This document shows positions 1-7,125 of a stretch of DNA of 64,000 nucleotides, piece by piece. Below the pieces are notes generated by a model that did not search any database, was not told where the DNA came from, and saw nothing but the letters and a program-made list of their open reading frames with translations. The position numbers and the translations under genes are program-made. This DNA comes from VRUE01 sp963717375 (lineage in GTDB: Bacteria > Actinomycetota > Thermoleophilia > Solirubrobacterales > 70-9): assembly GCA_963717375.1 (NCBI GenBank), contig OY970329.1, positions 1,550,001 through 1,614,000 on the forward strand, given 5' to 3'. How positions within the stretch are numbered: position 1 is the first letter of the stretch; every line of letters begins with the position of its first letter.

Positions 1-760
1 AGCTGGTCGAGTTCGACATGAACGGCGTCGGTTCCACGCCGCTTGGGACCGGGCTGCCGCAAAGCCCGTTACAGGTCAGCGCTTCGAACCAATTGAAACG
101 TTCGCTGTCGTGACTTTCGTCGGTCGGCACGCCCCAGAAGGTGTTGATCGAGCCCGACAGCGGAGCGGTGGCCGGGATGTTGGTCAGCGTCGCGTCGAGG
201 GCGTTGCCGCGCTTGGGATCGAGCGTGATGTTGATGAAGGTCGGGTAGAAAAAAGCGTAGAAGCCCAGCCGCGCGACGATGTGGTCGCTGCCGGCCGGCG
301 GTTCGAGGTTGAAGACCGGGGTGCGGTACCCGCCGATGCTGACGAATCCGAGGACCCCCGGTTCGATCATCCCGATCTGGGAGTCGGTCGGGCAGAACGG
401 CACTCCCGGTTCGCTGACCGCGCCGATCTGTTCCATAAAGACCGACGTGCTGCACTTGGGGAAGGCGGCGGGGTTGCCGAGCAGACCCGGGGGCAGCTCG
501 GTAAGCACGTCGCGGCTGCGCGCCCAGGTCACATTTTCGGGACCTTCCAACCGAGTCGGATCGGCCGTGATCCGCCACTTGGTCTGGAAGTCGGCGTGCG
601 CGCCCGCCAGCGGGGTCGAGAGCGAGGATCCAGCTTCGCTCAGCGCGTAGTCCTGGGACAGGGCCTGGGCGGCGGCGGGGATCAGGGCGAGTGCCAGCAA
701 CGCGATCAGCGTCGCCAGCGTGGTCGCCCGCCCGCCGGTGGTCCTAGTGCGCAGGTGCAT
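1..760 (-). CDS. Secreted surface protein, C-terminus beyond window
   Basis: The frame stays open to the window edge, so the protein is partial (about 253 residues visible). It begins with a classic signal peptide: an Arg/Thr-rich n-region, a Leu/Ala core and an AAAQA cleavage-like motif near residue 33. The mature part is rich in beta-prone stretches with scattered Cys (FPKCSTS, PFCPTDS, LTCNGLCG) that could form disulfides outside the cell. I recognise no catalytic motif. Start choice: ATG at 760 has a strong purine-rich site (AAGGGGAGGG) just upstream. An in-frame ATG at 820 overlaps the upstream stop as ATGA and would add 20 basic residues. It is probably co-transcribed with the Ig-repeat protein just upstream on the same strand. 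Function unknown; a cell-surface role is inferred from the leader and the neighbour. Confidence 0.75.
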   Translation of the reverse strand, partial: MHLRTRTTGGRATTLATLIALLALALIPAAAQALSQDYALSEAGSSLSTPLAGAHADFQTKWRITADPTRLEGPENVTWARSRDVLTELPPGLLGNPAAFPKCSTSVFMEQIGAVSEPGVPFCPTDSQIGMIEPGVLGFVSIGGYRTPVFNLEPPAGSDHIVARLGFYAFFYPTFINITLDPKRGNALDATLTNIPATAPLSGSINTFWGVPTDESHDSERFNWFEALTCNGLCGSPVPSGVEPTPFMSNSTS

Positions 761-816
761 CGATGCCCTCCCCTTGCTTATCGGGTTCTTCTCGGTCCTC
801 TTGGCCTTGCCGCCCT

Positions 817-3800
817 TCATCGAGCCGCCCCCCGCTTGGAGCCGGCTCGGCGCTTCTTCTTGGCGTGCTTCTTCTGCTTGACGCAGCTCTGCTTACCGTG
901 CTTTTTCACCGCTCGGCGGCCCTTCGGGCAGCGCGCCCTTTCCACCACGTTGCCGGCGCCGCTGACCGAGGAGGTGATTGGCTGGGGGCTAGCGGGTTCG
1001 GGTGACGCAGCCCCCTGGCAGACATCGCCTGAGCAGGGCTCGGTCACCGTCGATTCCGGCGGTGGGAATCCGCCACCGACGCGGGCGTCGTAGAGCCTGG
1101 TGGTGGTGCCGTTTTCGTCCTGGGGCAGGAGCTTCTGCTTGGTCGCAAAGATCACGTCCTTACTACTCGGCGTCGCCGCGTAGAGGTGGCTGTCGGTGAG
1201 GTCCTGACCAGTGGAGATCAACGCCAGGCCTTCCCCCTGCTTCCAGCGATAGGCGTCCTCGCGCCCGTTTTCATCCTGGGGCAGGAGCCCTTCCTTGGTT
1301 TCGAAAAAGACGGTGTCGCCGTCTTCAGAGAGGTTGTTGATCACGGTGCTCGGGTCGAGCAACTGGGTTTCGAGCACGCGTGTGTGGGTCGATTGCAGCT
1401 GGGCGCTACCGATTTGGGCGCCGCTGTTGGGACCGCCGCAGGAGACGCAGCTGAGTTCGCCGCTGCCGGCGTCGTAGCGATAAACCTCATCGCACCCTTC
1501 GCGCACACCGGTTGCTTCGTCGCCGCAGTCTTCGGGGCTTGCCTCGGTGTTGTCGAAGCTGGTCAGCTGCGAGGTCGCCTCGAAGACCAGTACCGAGCCG
1601 TCTGGGGTCGAGCGCGTATGGCTCAGCACTCGGCCGCCCTGGGCGAGGGTTGGTTCGGGCCAGAGCGCCATGTGCCAGGTGGTCAGGCCCGATTGCCCGT
1701 CGCGGCCAGGGTTCGTCACGTCGTTTTTGTCCAGCGTGGCGATGAACTTCGTGCTGTCACCGCTGCGGGTCCAGACGTAGAGGTTCGGTTCCCCGGCCAC
1801 CCCTTCGCCCCCGATCGCCGACTCGGCGACGAAGTAGGCGCGGGCGCCGCTGTCCGCAACGTTGACGAAGCTGGCGTCGCCGAGGTTATGGGTGATCGCC
1901 GTGGTGGTGCCGGTGGCGATGTCGTAGCTGTAGAGGTCGCCAGGGACCTCTACAGCGGCTTCTCCGGTGCTGCTATCCGAGTAAAACACCTGACCGCCGA
2001 AGACCCCGCCGAAGGTATGGCCGGTGGCCGGCAGGTTTGCGGAGGCTGCGGGAGGCGAGGTGCCGACCAGCAGGGCACCCTGGTTGGCGTTGATCGCGAC
2101 CGCGCTGCCGCCTGCATTCGTCGCCGTCACCCGGCACTGGATCACGTCGTCGTCGTCTTCAGCCACCAGCGTGTATCCGTTGGCGGTGGCACCGGGGATT
2201 TCGGTGCCGTTTCGCAGCCACTGGAAAGTGAAGCTCGGTTCGCCTTCCCAGCTGCCGCTTTCGCAGAACAGTTCCCCGCCCACCTTGGCGGTGCCGAAGA
2301 TCCCGCCGGTGAAGGTGAGTTCGGGAGGAGAGGTGGCCGGCTGGGGTTCAGTCGTGACTTCGGCGCTGACGGCCTCGGTCGCGCCGTCAGCGTTGCTGCC
2401 CGTGACCTGGCACTGCAGAACCTGCTCTTCGTCGGCCGCCGCGACCGTGTAAGTGGAGGCGGTGGCGGTGGCGATCGGACTACCCCCGCGCAGCCACTGG
2501 AAGGCGAAGCTCGGGCTCTGCGTCCAAGTCCCTTCCGCGCAGCTCAGCTGATCGCCCACCTCGGGCGCGGCGCCGGGGTCGGTGGTGTTTGCGATCGTCG
2601 GGTTGGCCGTCGCCGTCGGCTGCCCCTGCACGACGACCGAGTTGCTGCTGTAGATCACGGCGGTGCCGTCGGCGTTGGTGCCGGTGACCTTGCACTGCAA
2701 GGCGGTGCCATTGTCGGCGCCCACAGCCGTATAGGCGGAGTCTGTCGCCGCGGGGATCGCCGTCCCGTTTCGCAGCCACTGGTAGGAGAGGGTCGGGGCA
2801 GGGTTACCACCCCATGTGCCGCTTGCGCAGTTAAGAGTTTGGCCGATGCCCGCCGTGGAGATGCCGCCGCTGATGTTGGTCGAAAATTGAGGTTCTGGTG
2901 GGTTCTTTCCATTGGGTACGACGATCGTGACCGAGCTCGTCGCCACGCTCGAGCCTTCGCCGGCAACGCTGGCGGTCACTTGGCACTGCAGGACCCCGCC
3001 TTCGTCGGCAACCGTCGTCGTGTACGTGGAAGAGGTGGCGCCGCCGATCGGGTTGCCGTTGCGCAGCCACTGGTAGGCCAGGGTCGCGCTCTGCGGTTCG
3101 CCCGTGCATTCGAGCTGCTTGCCGACGATCGCGCCGCTGGGTCGCGCCACTTCCCGCGTCATAGTGTTGTTCGTACGCACGAACCAGGAGCGTTCGTTTT
3201 CGAATGCGACGACGGTGCCATCGGCGGATGCACCGATGTACTTAGACGCTTTGGTGGGAGTGACGTCTCCCGGCAACAACGAGACGACCTTGGTCGGCCC
3301 ACCAGGTGTGCGGTCATAGATAGTCTGGATTTCTTCGCCGGGCGCGTCGGGCTCGAGCTTGTTGGGGGCCTGGAAGATCACGTGACTCGCCGTGGGCGTG
3401 ATCAAGTGCGCCCAGGTCTTCCGCGAGCCGGCGACTCCCGGAAATTCCCCAAGGGTCCCCTTTGCGAGGGGTTCGAAGCCGCCCGGAGTGTGCAGATAGG
3501 TCCCCGCCAGCTGATTCGGGAAGTAAGGATTGCCCGCTTCGAGGATGTAGTAATTGTGATCCGGTGAAGAGCCACCGTAGATGGCACGTTCAGTAAGGCT
3601 TCCCGAGACGCCGTCGAATTGGGACACCCATCCCGAACTTGTGCGGCGAGAGCGGTAACGGTCGTTGACACCGCTGCCCGGACCGCTGCCCAGGGAGCCG
3701 CCGTTTGTGTTGAAGATGACGTCATTGCCCGCGTCGGTTACGGGACTCCAGGCGAATAGGCCCTCGGCGTCGATGAAGTCGGTGGAGGACGGCGGCAATC

Positions 3801-4038
3801 CCCCCGTGTCGGTCGGAGTGACCAGCTCATAGGCCCGGCAGTCCGGCAATTTGGCCGAGGGGCCAGTGCGAAAGACGACGTTGGGGCAGGTCGCAGCGGA
3901 GGCGCTCTGCGTCGCCAGCAGGAGGAAGAAGGAGGTGATCGCGCCGAGGGCGATCAGCCCCACCTCACGGGAAACGCCGCGACCAGTGCTCCGGCGCTGG
4001 ATCGTTTCCGCGGACGATGCGTTCACGTGGCGTCTCAC
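817..4038 (-). CDS. Large secreted protein with four Ig-like repeats
   Basis: 1073 residues. GTG start preceded by AAGGAG about 9 nt upstream. A hydrophobic segment ending in SASA-A (about residues 25-48) looks like a Sec signal peptide. Residues about 56-300 and 656-1030 are Gly/Asp-rich beta repeats of TolB/PD40-propeller character (for example DRYRSRRTS, VYRYDAGSG), an impression only. Between them lie four Ig-like repeats of about 90 residues. The tail (last ~37 residues) is very basic, with Cys, Lys and Arg, and may bind wall polymers. No sortase or TM anchor is seen. The downstream secreted gene follows closely, suggesting one operon. It is probably a surface or wall-associated adhesin-like protein; the ligand is unknown. 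A promoter and possible TetR operators lie upstream at 4194-4270. Confidence 0.85.
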   Translation of the reverse strand: MRRHVNASSAETIQRRSTGRGVSREVGLIALGAITSFFLLLATQSASAATCPNVVFRTGPSAKLPDCRAYELVTPTDTGGLPPSSTDFIDAEGLFAWSPVTDAGNDVIFNTNGGSLGSGPGSGVNDRYRSRRTSSGWVSQFDGVSGSLTERAIYGGSSPDHNYYILEAGNPYFPNQLAGTYLHTPGGFEPLAKGTLGEFPGVAGSRKTWAHLITPTASHVIFQAPNKLEPDAPGEEIQTIYDRTPGGPTKVVSLLPGDVTPTKASKYIGASADGTVVAFENERSWFVRTNNTMTREVARPSGAIVGKQLECTGEPQSATLAYQWLRNGNPIGGATSSTYTTTVADEGGVLQCQVTASVAGEGSSVATSSVTIVVPNGKNPPEPQFSTNISGGISTAGIGQTLNCASGTWGGNPAPTLSYQWLRNGTAIPAATDSAYTAVGADNGTALQCKVTGTNADGTAVIYSSNSVVVQGQPTATANPTIANTTDPGAAPEVGDQLSCAEGTWTQSPSFAFQWLRGGSPIATATASTYTVAAADEEQVLQCQVTGSNADGATEAVSAEVTTEPQPATSPPELTFTGGIFGTAKVGGELFCESGSWEGEPSFTFQWLRNGTEIPGATANGYTLVAEDDDDVIQCRVTATNAGGSAVAINANQGALLVGTSPPAASANLPATGHTFGGVFGGQVFYSDSSTGEAAVEVPGDLYSYDIATGTTTAITHNLGDASFVNVADSGARAYFVAESAIGGEGVAGEPNLYVWTRSGDSTKFIATLDKNDVTNPGRDGQSGLTTWHMALWPEPTLAQGGRVLSHTRSTPDGSVLVFEATSQLTSFDNTEASPEDCGDEATGVREGCDEVYRYDAGSGELSCVSCGGPNSGAQIGSAQLQSTHTRVLETQLLDPSTVINNLSEDGDTVFFETKEGLLPQDENGREDAYRWKQGEGLALISTGQDLTDSHLYAATPSSKDVIFATKQKLLPQDENGTTTRLYDARVGGGFPPPESTVTEPCSGDVCQGAASPEPASPQPITSSVSGAGNVVERARCPKGRRAVKKHGKQSCVKQKKHAKKKRRAGSKRGAAR
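2073..3140 (-). repeat. Four tandem Ig-like protein repeats
   Basis: Each unit carries a G-x-x-L-x-C start, an invariant YQWLR or FQWLR core with NG/GG-x-x-I, a YT strand, and an LQC-x-VT motif; the two Cys per unit would form the intradomain disulfide. The units diverge in DNA sequence, so this is an old protein-level duplication and not a recent slippage array. Residue limits about 300-655 of the 1073-residue protein are approximate. Confidence 0.8.
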
Positions 4039-4193
4039 GTAGCTCTCTCCTTGTCCCGTGAGCCCCTCTGCCCGCCGCTTCCCTTAGCGGCTTCCTCGAG
4101 GCTCGGTTGTCCCTGTACTTCCTGTTTCCCTGATCCTCTTGCTGAGGTGTAGCTAGTTCCTAGAAGTTGCTAGCTGTACCGGCAATTGGCGCT

Positions 4194-4222
4194 AGTGAAG
4201 CACCCCGTTTGGGGGTTGTCAA
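4194..4222 (-). promoter_or_regulatory. Candidate promoter of the Ig-repeat protein gene
   Basis: On the minus strand a perfect TTGACA (4222-4217) is followed after 17 nt by TTCACT (4199-4194). This would give a 5' UTR of about 150 nt before the GTG at 4038. The -10 is weak, so confidence is moderate. The spacer itself contains CCCC-AAAC-GGGG. Confidence 0.4.
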
Positions 4223-4228
4223 GTGAGA

Positions 4229-4270
4229 GTTCCCAAAAGAAAAGGTCCGTTCCCAGATGCGTTCCTGGGA
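4229..4270. promoter_or_regulatory. GTTCCCA repeats and a 22-bp inverted repeat
   Basis: GTTCCCA occurs at 4229-4235 and 4249-4255. The second copy is part of TCCCAG (4251-4256), 8-nt spacer, CTGGGA (4265-4270). The block lies just upstream of the TTGACA of the surface-protein promoter and just downstream of a TetR gene. There is no T-tract, so an operator is likelier than a terminator. The same GTTCCCA motif occurs twice in the divergent TetR promoter region at 5660 and 5699. The rest of 4039-4292 holds no gene. Confidence 0.45.
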
Positions 4271-4292
4271 CGGATAGGCGGGTACCGAATTA

Positions 4293-4952
4293 CTACGAGG
4301 CGGCGCGGCTGAGGCGGCTGGCCTCTTCGGCCCCGAGGTAGGGCGCGAGGATGAACTCGGTGAAGTCGGGGAGGAGATCTTCGAGCTGCTTCGCTTCGCC
4401 GGCGGCGACCTTGCGTGAGGCGAGCATGATCAGAGCCCCGATCGTCGACTCCTCGGTGCTCGGCGGCAGCTCCTGGCCCCGCTCACGCTCGCCGCGGCCC
4501 AGCTCGAGCAGCGGGACCGCCTCGTGGGCGGCCTCGTGAAAACGGGCCGCGACCGCTGGGCTGGCGCCCTGCGATTCGACCAGGCAGAGGCGGGCGAGGT
4601 CCGGCTCGGAGGCGAGGAAGGCAAGTACCGCGCGGGAGGCGACGATCGCCTGGCCGGGCCAATCGGCAGCCGCCGCGACCGCCTCGACAGCCAGCTCGCG
4701 GATGTGCCCGACGACGACCTCGAAGGCGGCGAGGAAGCACTCCTCCTTGCCCTCGAAGTTCTCGTAGAAGACGCGGCGCGAGACCTTCGCCTCCTTGGTG
4801 ATGTGGGTAATAGTCACCGCCTGGTAGCCGTGCTCGGCGACCGCGGTGGCGAGGCCGGCGATCAGCCGCTCGCGCTGGTTGTGGGCGACCTGCTCGCGGC
4901 TGAAGCCGTGGCGGCCGGCGGGAAGGGGACCGAGCTCTTCTTCTACTGCCAT
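4293..4952 (-). CDS. TetR-family regulator, A-type (array member 1)
   Basis: 219 residues, usual TetR length. The N-terminal HTH spans about residues 22-70: NQRERLIAGLA, then VTITHITKEAKVSRRVFYENF and the FxGKEECFLAAF helix 4. A PAGRHGFSRE lead-in precedes it, as in three paralogues of this array. The ligand/dimer domain ends with LLPDFTEFILAPYLGAEEA, a signature shared by all eight modules here. The start at 4952 lies 11 nt after the stop of the next upstream TetR gene, so the two form an operon. Ligand unknown; possible targets include its own operon and the surface-protein gene downstream (inference). Confidence 0.9.
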   Translation of the reverse strand: MAVEEELGPLPAGRHGFSREQVAHNQRERLIAGLATAVAEHGYQAVTITHITKEAKVSRRVFYENFEGKEECFLAAFEVVVGHIRELAVEAVAAAADWPGQAIVASRAVLAFLASEPDLARLCLVESQGASPAVAARFHEAAHEAVPLLELGRGERERGQELPPSTEESTIGALIMLASRKVAAGEAKQLEDLLPDFTEFILAPYLGAEEASRLSRAAS

Positions 4953-4963
4953 CGGCTACGGGG

Positions 4964-5641
4964 TCAGGCCGATGCGGACTGTCGGCCGCCGGCCTCGCGC
5001 GCCGCCTCGTCCTCGCCTACATAGGGACGCAGCAGAAACTCGAGGCTCTCCGGCAACAGGGCCCGCAGCTTCGCCTCTTCCCCCGCGATCAGGCGCTGGT
5101 TGATCACCCAGAGGACCCCCCCGGTCAGGGTGTCCTCGAGGCTGTCCGGGAGTTTGTCGCTGCGCGGGTTGAGCTCACGGCCGGGGCGCAGCAGCGGCGC
5201 GAAGCGCTTCAGCGCCGCCTCGTGGCGAGCCGCCGCCTCGGGCCCGGCGGTCGGGGCCTCGATCAGGCAGGCGCGAGCGACGTTCGGGTGCGCCGCCACC
5301 TGCTCCAGCAGCGCCCCGAGGCCGGCGCCGACCTTGTCCGGCCAGGGACCCGTTTCGCGGTCGTAGGCTTCTTCGACCACGTAGGCGGTGCGCTCGACCG
5401 CCGCGTCGAGCAGGGCGAGGAAGGCAGCCTGCTTATCGGCGTAGTGCTTGTAGAAGGTCGCGTAGCCGACCCGGGCGCGGCGCACGATCTGCTCGATCGT
5501 CGTCTCCGCATAGCCCTGCTCGGCGATCAGGTCCGCGGTCGCTTCGAGAATCCGGCGTCGCTGGTCGTCCGCCGACGCGGCGCGGCTGACCGGCTCGGGG
5601 CCGGGCGGCTGCCGGGAGGCCTTTCCAGGCAATGCACGCAC
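4964..5641 (-). CDS. TetR-family regulator, A-type (array member 2)
   Basis: 225 residues. HTH about residues 26-75: DQRRRILEATADLIAEQGY, TTIEQIVRRARVGYATFYKHY, then ADKQAAFLAL; this is the most canonical TetR head in the array. The C-domain shares the A-type blocks (EAPTAGPEA, FAPLLRPGRE, GGVLWVINQRLIAGE) and ends in LLPESLEFLLRPYVG. GTG start. A TATCCT box ends 6 nt before it with no Shine-Dalgarno, so a leaderless mRNA is likely. It is divergent from the B-type gene at 5728 across an 86-bp spacer, and first gene of an operon with the TetR gene at 4293. Confidence 0.9.
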   Translation of the reverse strand: MRALPGKASRQPPGPEPVSRAASADDQRRRILEATADLIAEQGYAETTIEQIVRRARVGYATFYKHYADKQAAFLALLDAAVERTAYVVEEAYDRETGPWPDKVGAGLGALLEQVAAHPNVARACLIEAPTAGPEAAARHEAALKRFAPLLRPGRELNPRSDKLPDSLEDTLTGGVLWVINQRLIAGEEAKLRALLPESLEFLLRPYVGEDEAAREAGGRQSASA

Positions 5642-5727
5642 GGAGTCAGGATAGCGCGCGTTCCCATTGGTACGAAGTCAGTATATGAAGTGACACAAGT
5701 TCCCAAAGATGGTCTAAGGTACCCCGA
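5642..5727. promoter_or_regulatory. Divergent TetR promoter with paired GTTCCCA sites
   Basis: Leftward: TATCCT (minus strand, 5653-5648) lies 6 nt before the GTG at 5641, with TTCGTA 17 nt further upstream. Rightward: TGACAC (5691-5696), an 18-nt spacer, then TAAGGT (5715-5720), 7 nt before the GTG at 5728. GTTCCCA occurs at 5660-5666 and 5699-5705, each between the -35 and -10 of one promoter, where a repressor would block both. The spacing and repeats are seen; repression is inferred. Confidence 0.5.
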
Positions 5728-6399
5728 GTGGAAAGTCCGACCACACTGCGCGCGGTTCGCTCATGGGATGAGGCGATTCCAGAGCGGTCGTCGGACGAGG
5801 GAGTGCTGGAAGCGATGCTGCTCAGCGCCGGCGCCCGCGGCTACGACCAGGCGAGCGTGCAGGAAGTGCTGGAGCGCAGCGGGACCTCCCGCGAGCGCTT
5901 CCAGCGTCGCTTTGGCGACAAGGAGGCCTGCTTCGCGGAGGCCTACGAGGTAGCGGTGGACCGGATCTGCGCGGAAGTGCTCGCGGCGGCGCGTGGCGCC
6001 GAGAGCTGGCGGGCGGGCTTCCGCGCCGCTTTGGCGACGCTGCTGCGGACAGTCGCCGAGCAGCCCCTGCTGGCGAAAGCGCTGCTGATTGAGGTGCGGG
6101 CCGCGCGCGGACAAGCCTGGGCCAAGCACCAGCAGGCGGTGATGCGCCTCGCGGCTGCCGTCGACTCCGCCCGCCACCAGCGCGGAGCGCGAGCCACCGC
6201 GACCGCGCTCACCGCCCAGTTCGTCGTCGGCGCGGTCGAGGAAGCGATCTGCAACGAGATCGGCGCCGGCCGCACCGCCACGGTCGAGCGCCTGCTGCCC
6301 GACCTCGCCCACATCGCGGTGCTCAACTACTTCGGCGAGGACGAGGCCTGGCTGGAGCTCGGCTCCCCCAACCTCACCTCGGTCGACCCGGACAGCTGA
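5728..6399 (+). CDS. TetR-family regulator, B-type (array member 3)
   Basis: 223 residues. The HTH region is divergent but recognisable: LLSAGARGYDQASVQEVLERSG, ERFQRRFGDKEACFAEAYE. The C-domain has the B-type block (EVRAARGQAWAKHQQAVMR, then AAVDSARHQ) shared with the first half of the fused TetR (7126-8487) and with the gene at 9318, and ends in LLPDLAHIAVLNYFGEDEA. The GTG start with TAAGGT 7 nt upstream suggests a leaderless transcript. It is divergent from an A-type paralogue, the arrangement also seen at 9201/9318. Ligand and targets unknown. Confidence 0.85.
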   Translation: MESPTTLRAVRSWDEAIPERSSDEGVLEAMLLSAGARGYDQASVQEVLERSGTSRERFQRRFGDKEACFAEAYEVAVDRICAEVLAAARGAESWRAGFRAALATLLRTVAEQPLLAKALLIEVRAARGQAWAKHQQAVMRLAAAVDSARHQRGARATATALTAQFVVGAVEEAICNEIGAGRTATVERLLPDLAHIAVLNYFGEDEAWLELGSPNLTSVDPDS

Positions 6400-6406
6400 A
6401 GCGCGG

Positions 6407-6796
6407 CTACCACACCACTCGGGCTGGATCCAACTTGCGAAGACGCTCGTCGGCGCTGACCAGCTTGGCGTCGTGCTCGACGGCGGTGGCGTAGATCAGC
6501 CGATCGATCGGATCGCCGTGAAACTCATTTGGATCGAGAGAGCCCGCACGAAGCGCAATTGCCGTGGTGGCGGCCAAGGCTTGTGCCTCGAACGCGCTGA
6601 GCACGTCGCCAAACCAGACCCTGACCGGTCGGTAGAGCTCCACTCTGCCCCGAGCGACCAGATAGGCAACCTCCTGAACCGAGATGGCGCTGATCGCCCG
6701 CTCAGACTCGGACTCGATCACGTCGGCTGCAGTCGAACTCAGCCGATCTGGCTCCAATGCCAGCCAGAGAAGCGTGTGGGTATCGAGGACGATCAC
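6407..6796 (-). CDS. PIN-domain toxin, VapC-like
   Basis: 129 residues from GTG at 6796. PIN-family acidic residues are visible: VIVLDTHTLLWL at the N-terminus (first Asp), SVQEVAYL (Glu), and GDPIDRLIYATA followed by LVSADERL (later Asp). Such proteins are Mg-dependent ribonucleases that cleave specific RNAs when free of antitoxin. The GTG overlaps the antitoxin stop as GTGA and has GGAG/AGGA purines upstream. An in-frame GTG at 6817 would add seven residues that do not look native. It is translationally coupled to the antitoxin gene. The pair sits alone within the TetR array. Confidence 0.88.
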   Translation of the reverse strand: MIVLDTHTLLWLALEPDRLSSTAADVIESESERAISAISVQEVAYLVARGRVELYRPVRVWFGDVLSAFEAQALAATTAIALRAGSLDPNEFHGDPIDRLIYATAVEHDAKLVSADERLRKLDPARVVW

Positions 6797-7041
6797 TCGT
6801 CCTGCTCCATGTCCCACGGGCCCATTGAGAAATAGATCAGCTCCTGATCAGAGATGTTCAGCTTGCCACTGCCGCGCAGATCGTCGGGCCGGAGGGGCGG
6901 TTCGATCCGGGCGACGGGCCGGCCGTGCTTGGTAACGACCAGTGTCTCTCCGGTCTCCGCAACCTCATCAAGCAGACGCAGGCAGCGTGCCTTGAACTGG
7001 GTGGCTGTAATTTCTTTCTGGGTGCCGCGAGGCATGACCAT
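6793..7041 (-). CDS. Phd/YefM-type antitoxin
   Basis: 82 residues from ATG 7041 (ATG 7035 is equally possible; an upstream frame reaches 7086). The N-terminal half matches the Phd/YefM DNA-binding fold: ITATQFKARCLRLLDEVAETG, then LVVTKHGRPVARIEPP. The acidic C-terminus (ISDQELIYFSMGPWDMEQDE) is the expected toxin-binding tail. The stop overlaps the PIN toxin start. A perfect inverted repeat overlaps the start region, consistent with autoregulation by the antitoxin or the complex, which is typical for the family. Confidence 0.85.
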   Translation of the reverse strand: MVMPRGTQKEITATQFKARCLRLLDEVAETGETLVVTKHGRPVARIEPPLRPDDLRGSGKLNISDQELIYFSMGPWDMEQDE

Positions 7042-7061
7042 GGTCACCGTACCATGGTCAT
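7034..7061. promoter_or_regulatory. 28-bp inverted repeat, toxin-antitoxin operator
   Basis: ATGACCATGGT (7034-7044), spacer CACCGT, then ACCATGGTCAT (7051-7061) are perfect complements. Each half contains the palindrome ACCATGGT. It overlaps the candidate antitoxin start codons at 7035 and 7041, so binding would block transcription and possibly initiation of the pair. Confidence 0.65.
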
Positions 7062-7125
7062 TTACCAAGACTGGCCTCACGCCCACCTAAGACATGAGGA
7101 GGGGAAACTCTCCCCCGTTGGACGC

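Noticed and set aside
69..578. 169-codon minus-strand frame at the window start
   Set aside because: It is an out-of-phase shadow of the real secreted protein, whose frame has no stop before the edge and carries a signal peptide.
1186..3567. 793-codon plus-strand frame across the Ig-repeat gene
   Set aside because: No domain, low-complexity Ala/Gly/Arg composition; the minus-strand frame has a signal peptide, ribosome site and repeats.
4251..4270. TCCCAG...CTGGGA as a terminator for the TetR gene ending at 4293
   Set aside because: Only 6-bp arms, an 8-nt loop and no T-tract; the shared GTTCCCA motif fits an operator better.
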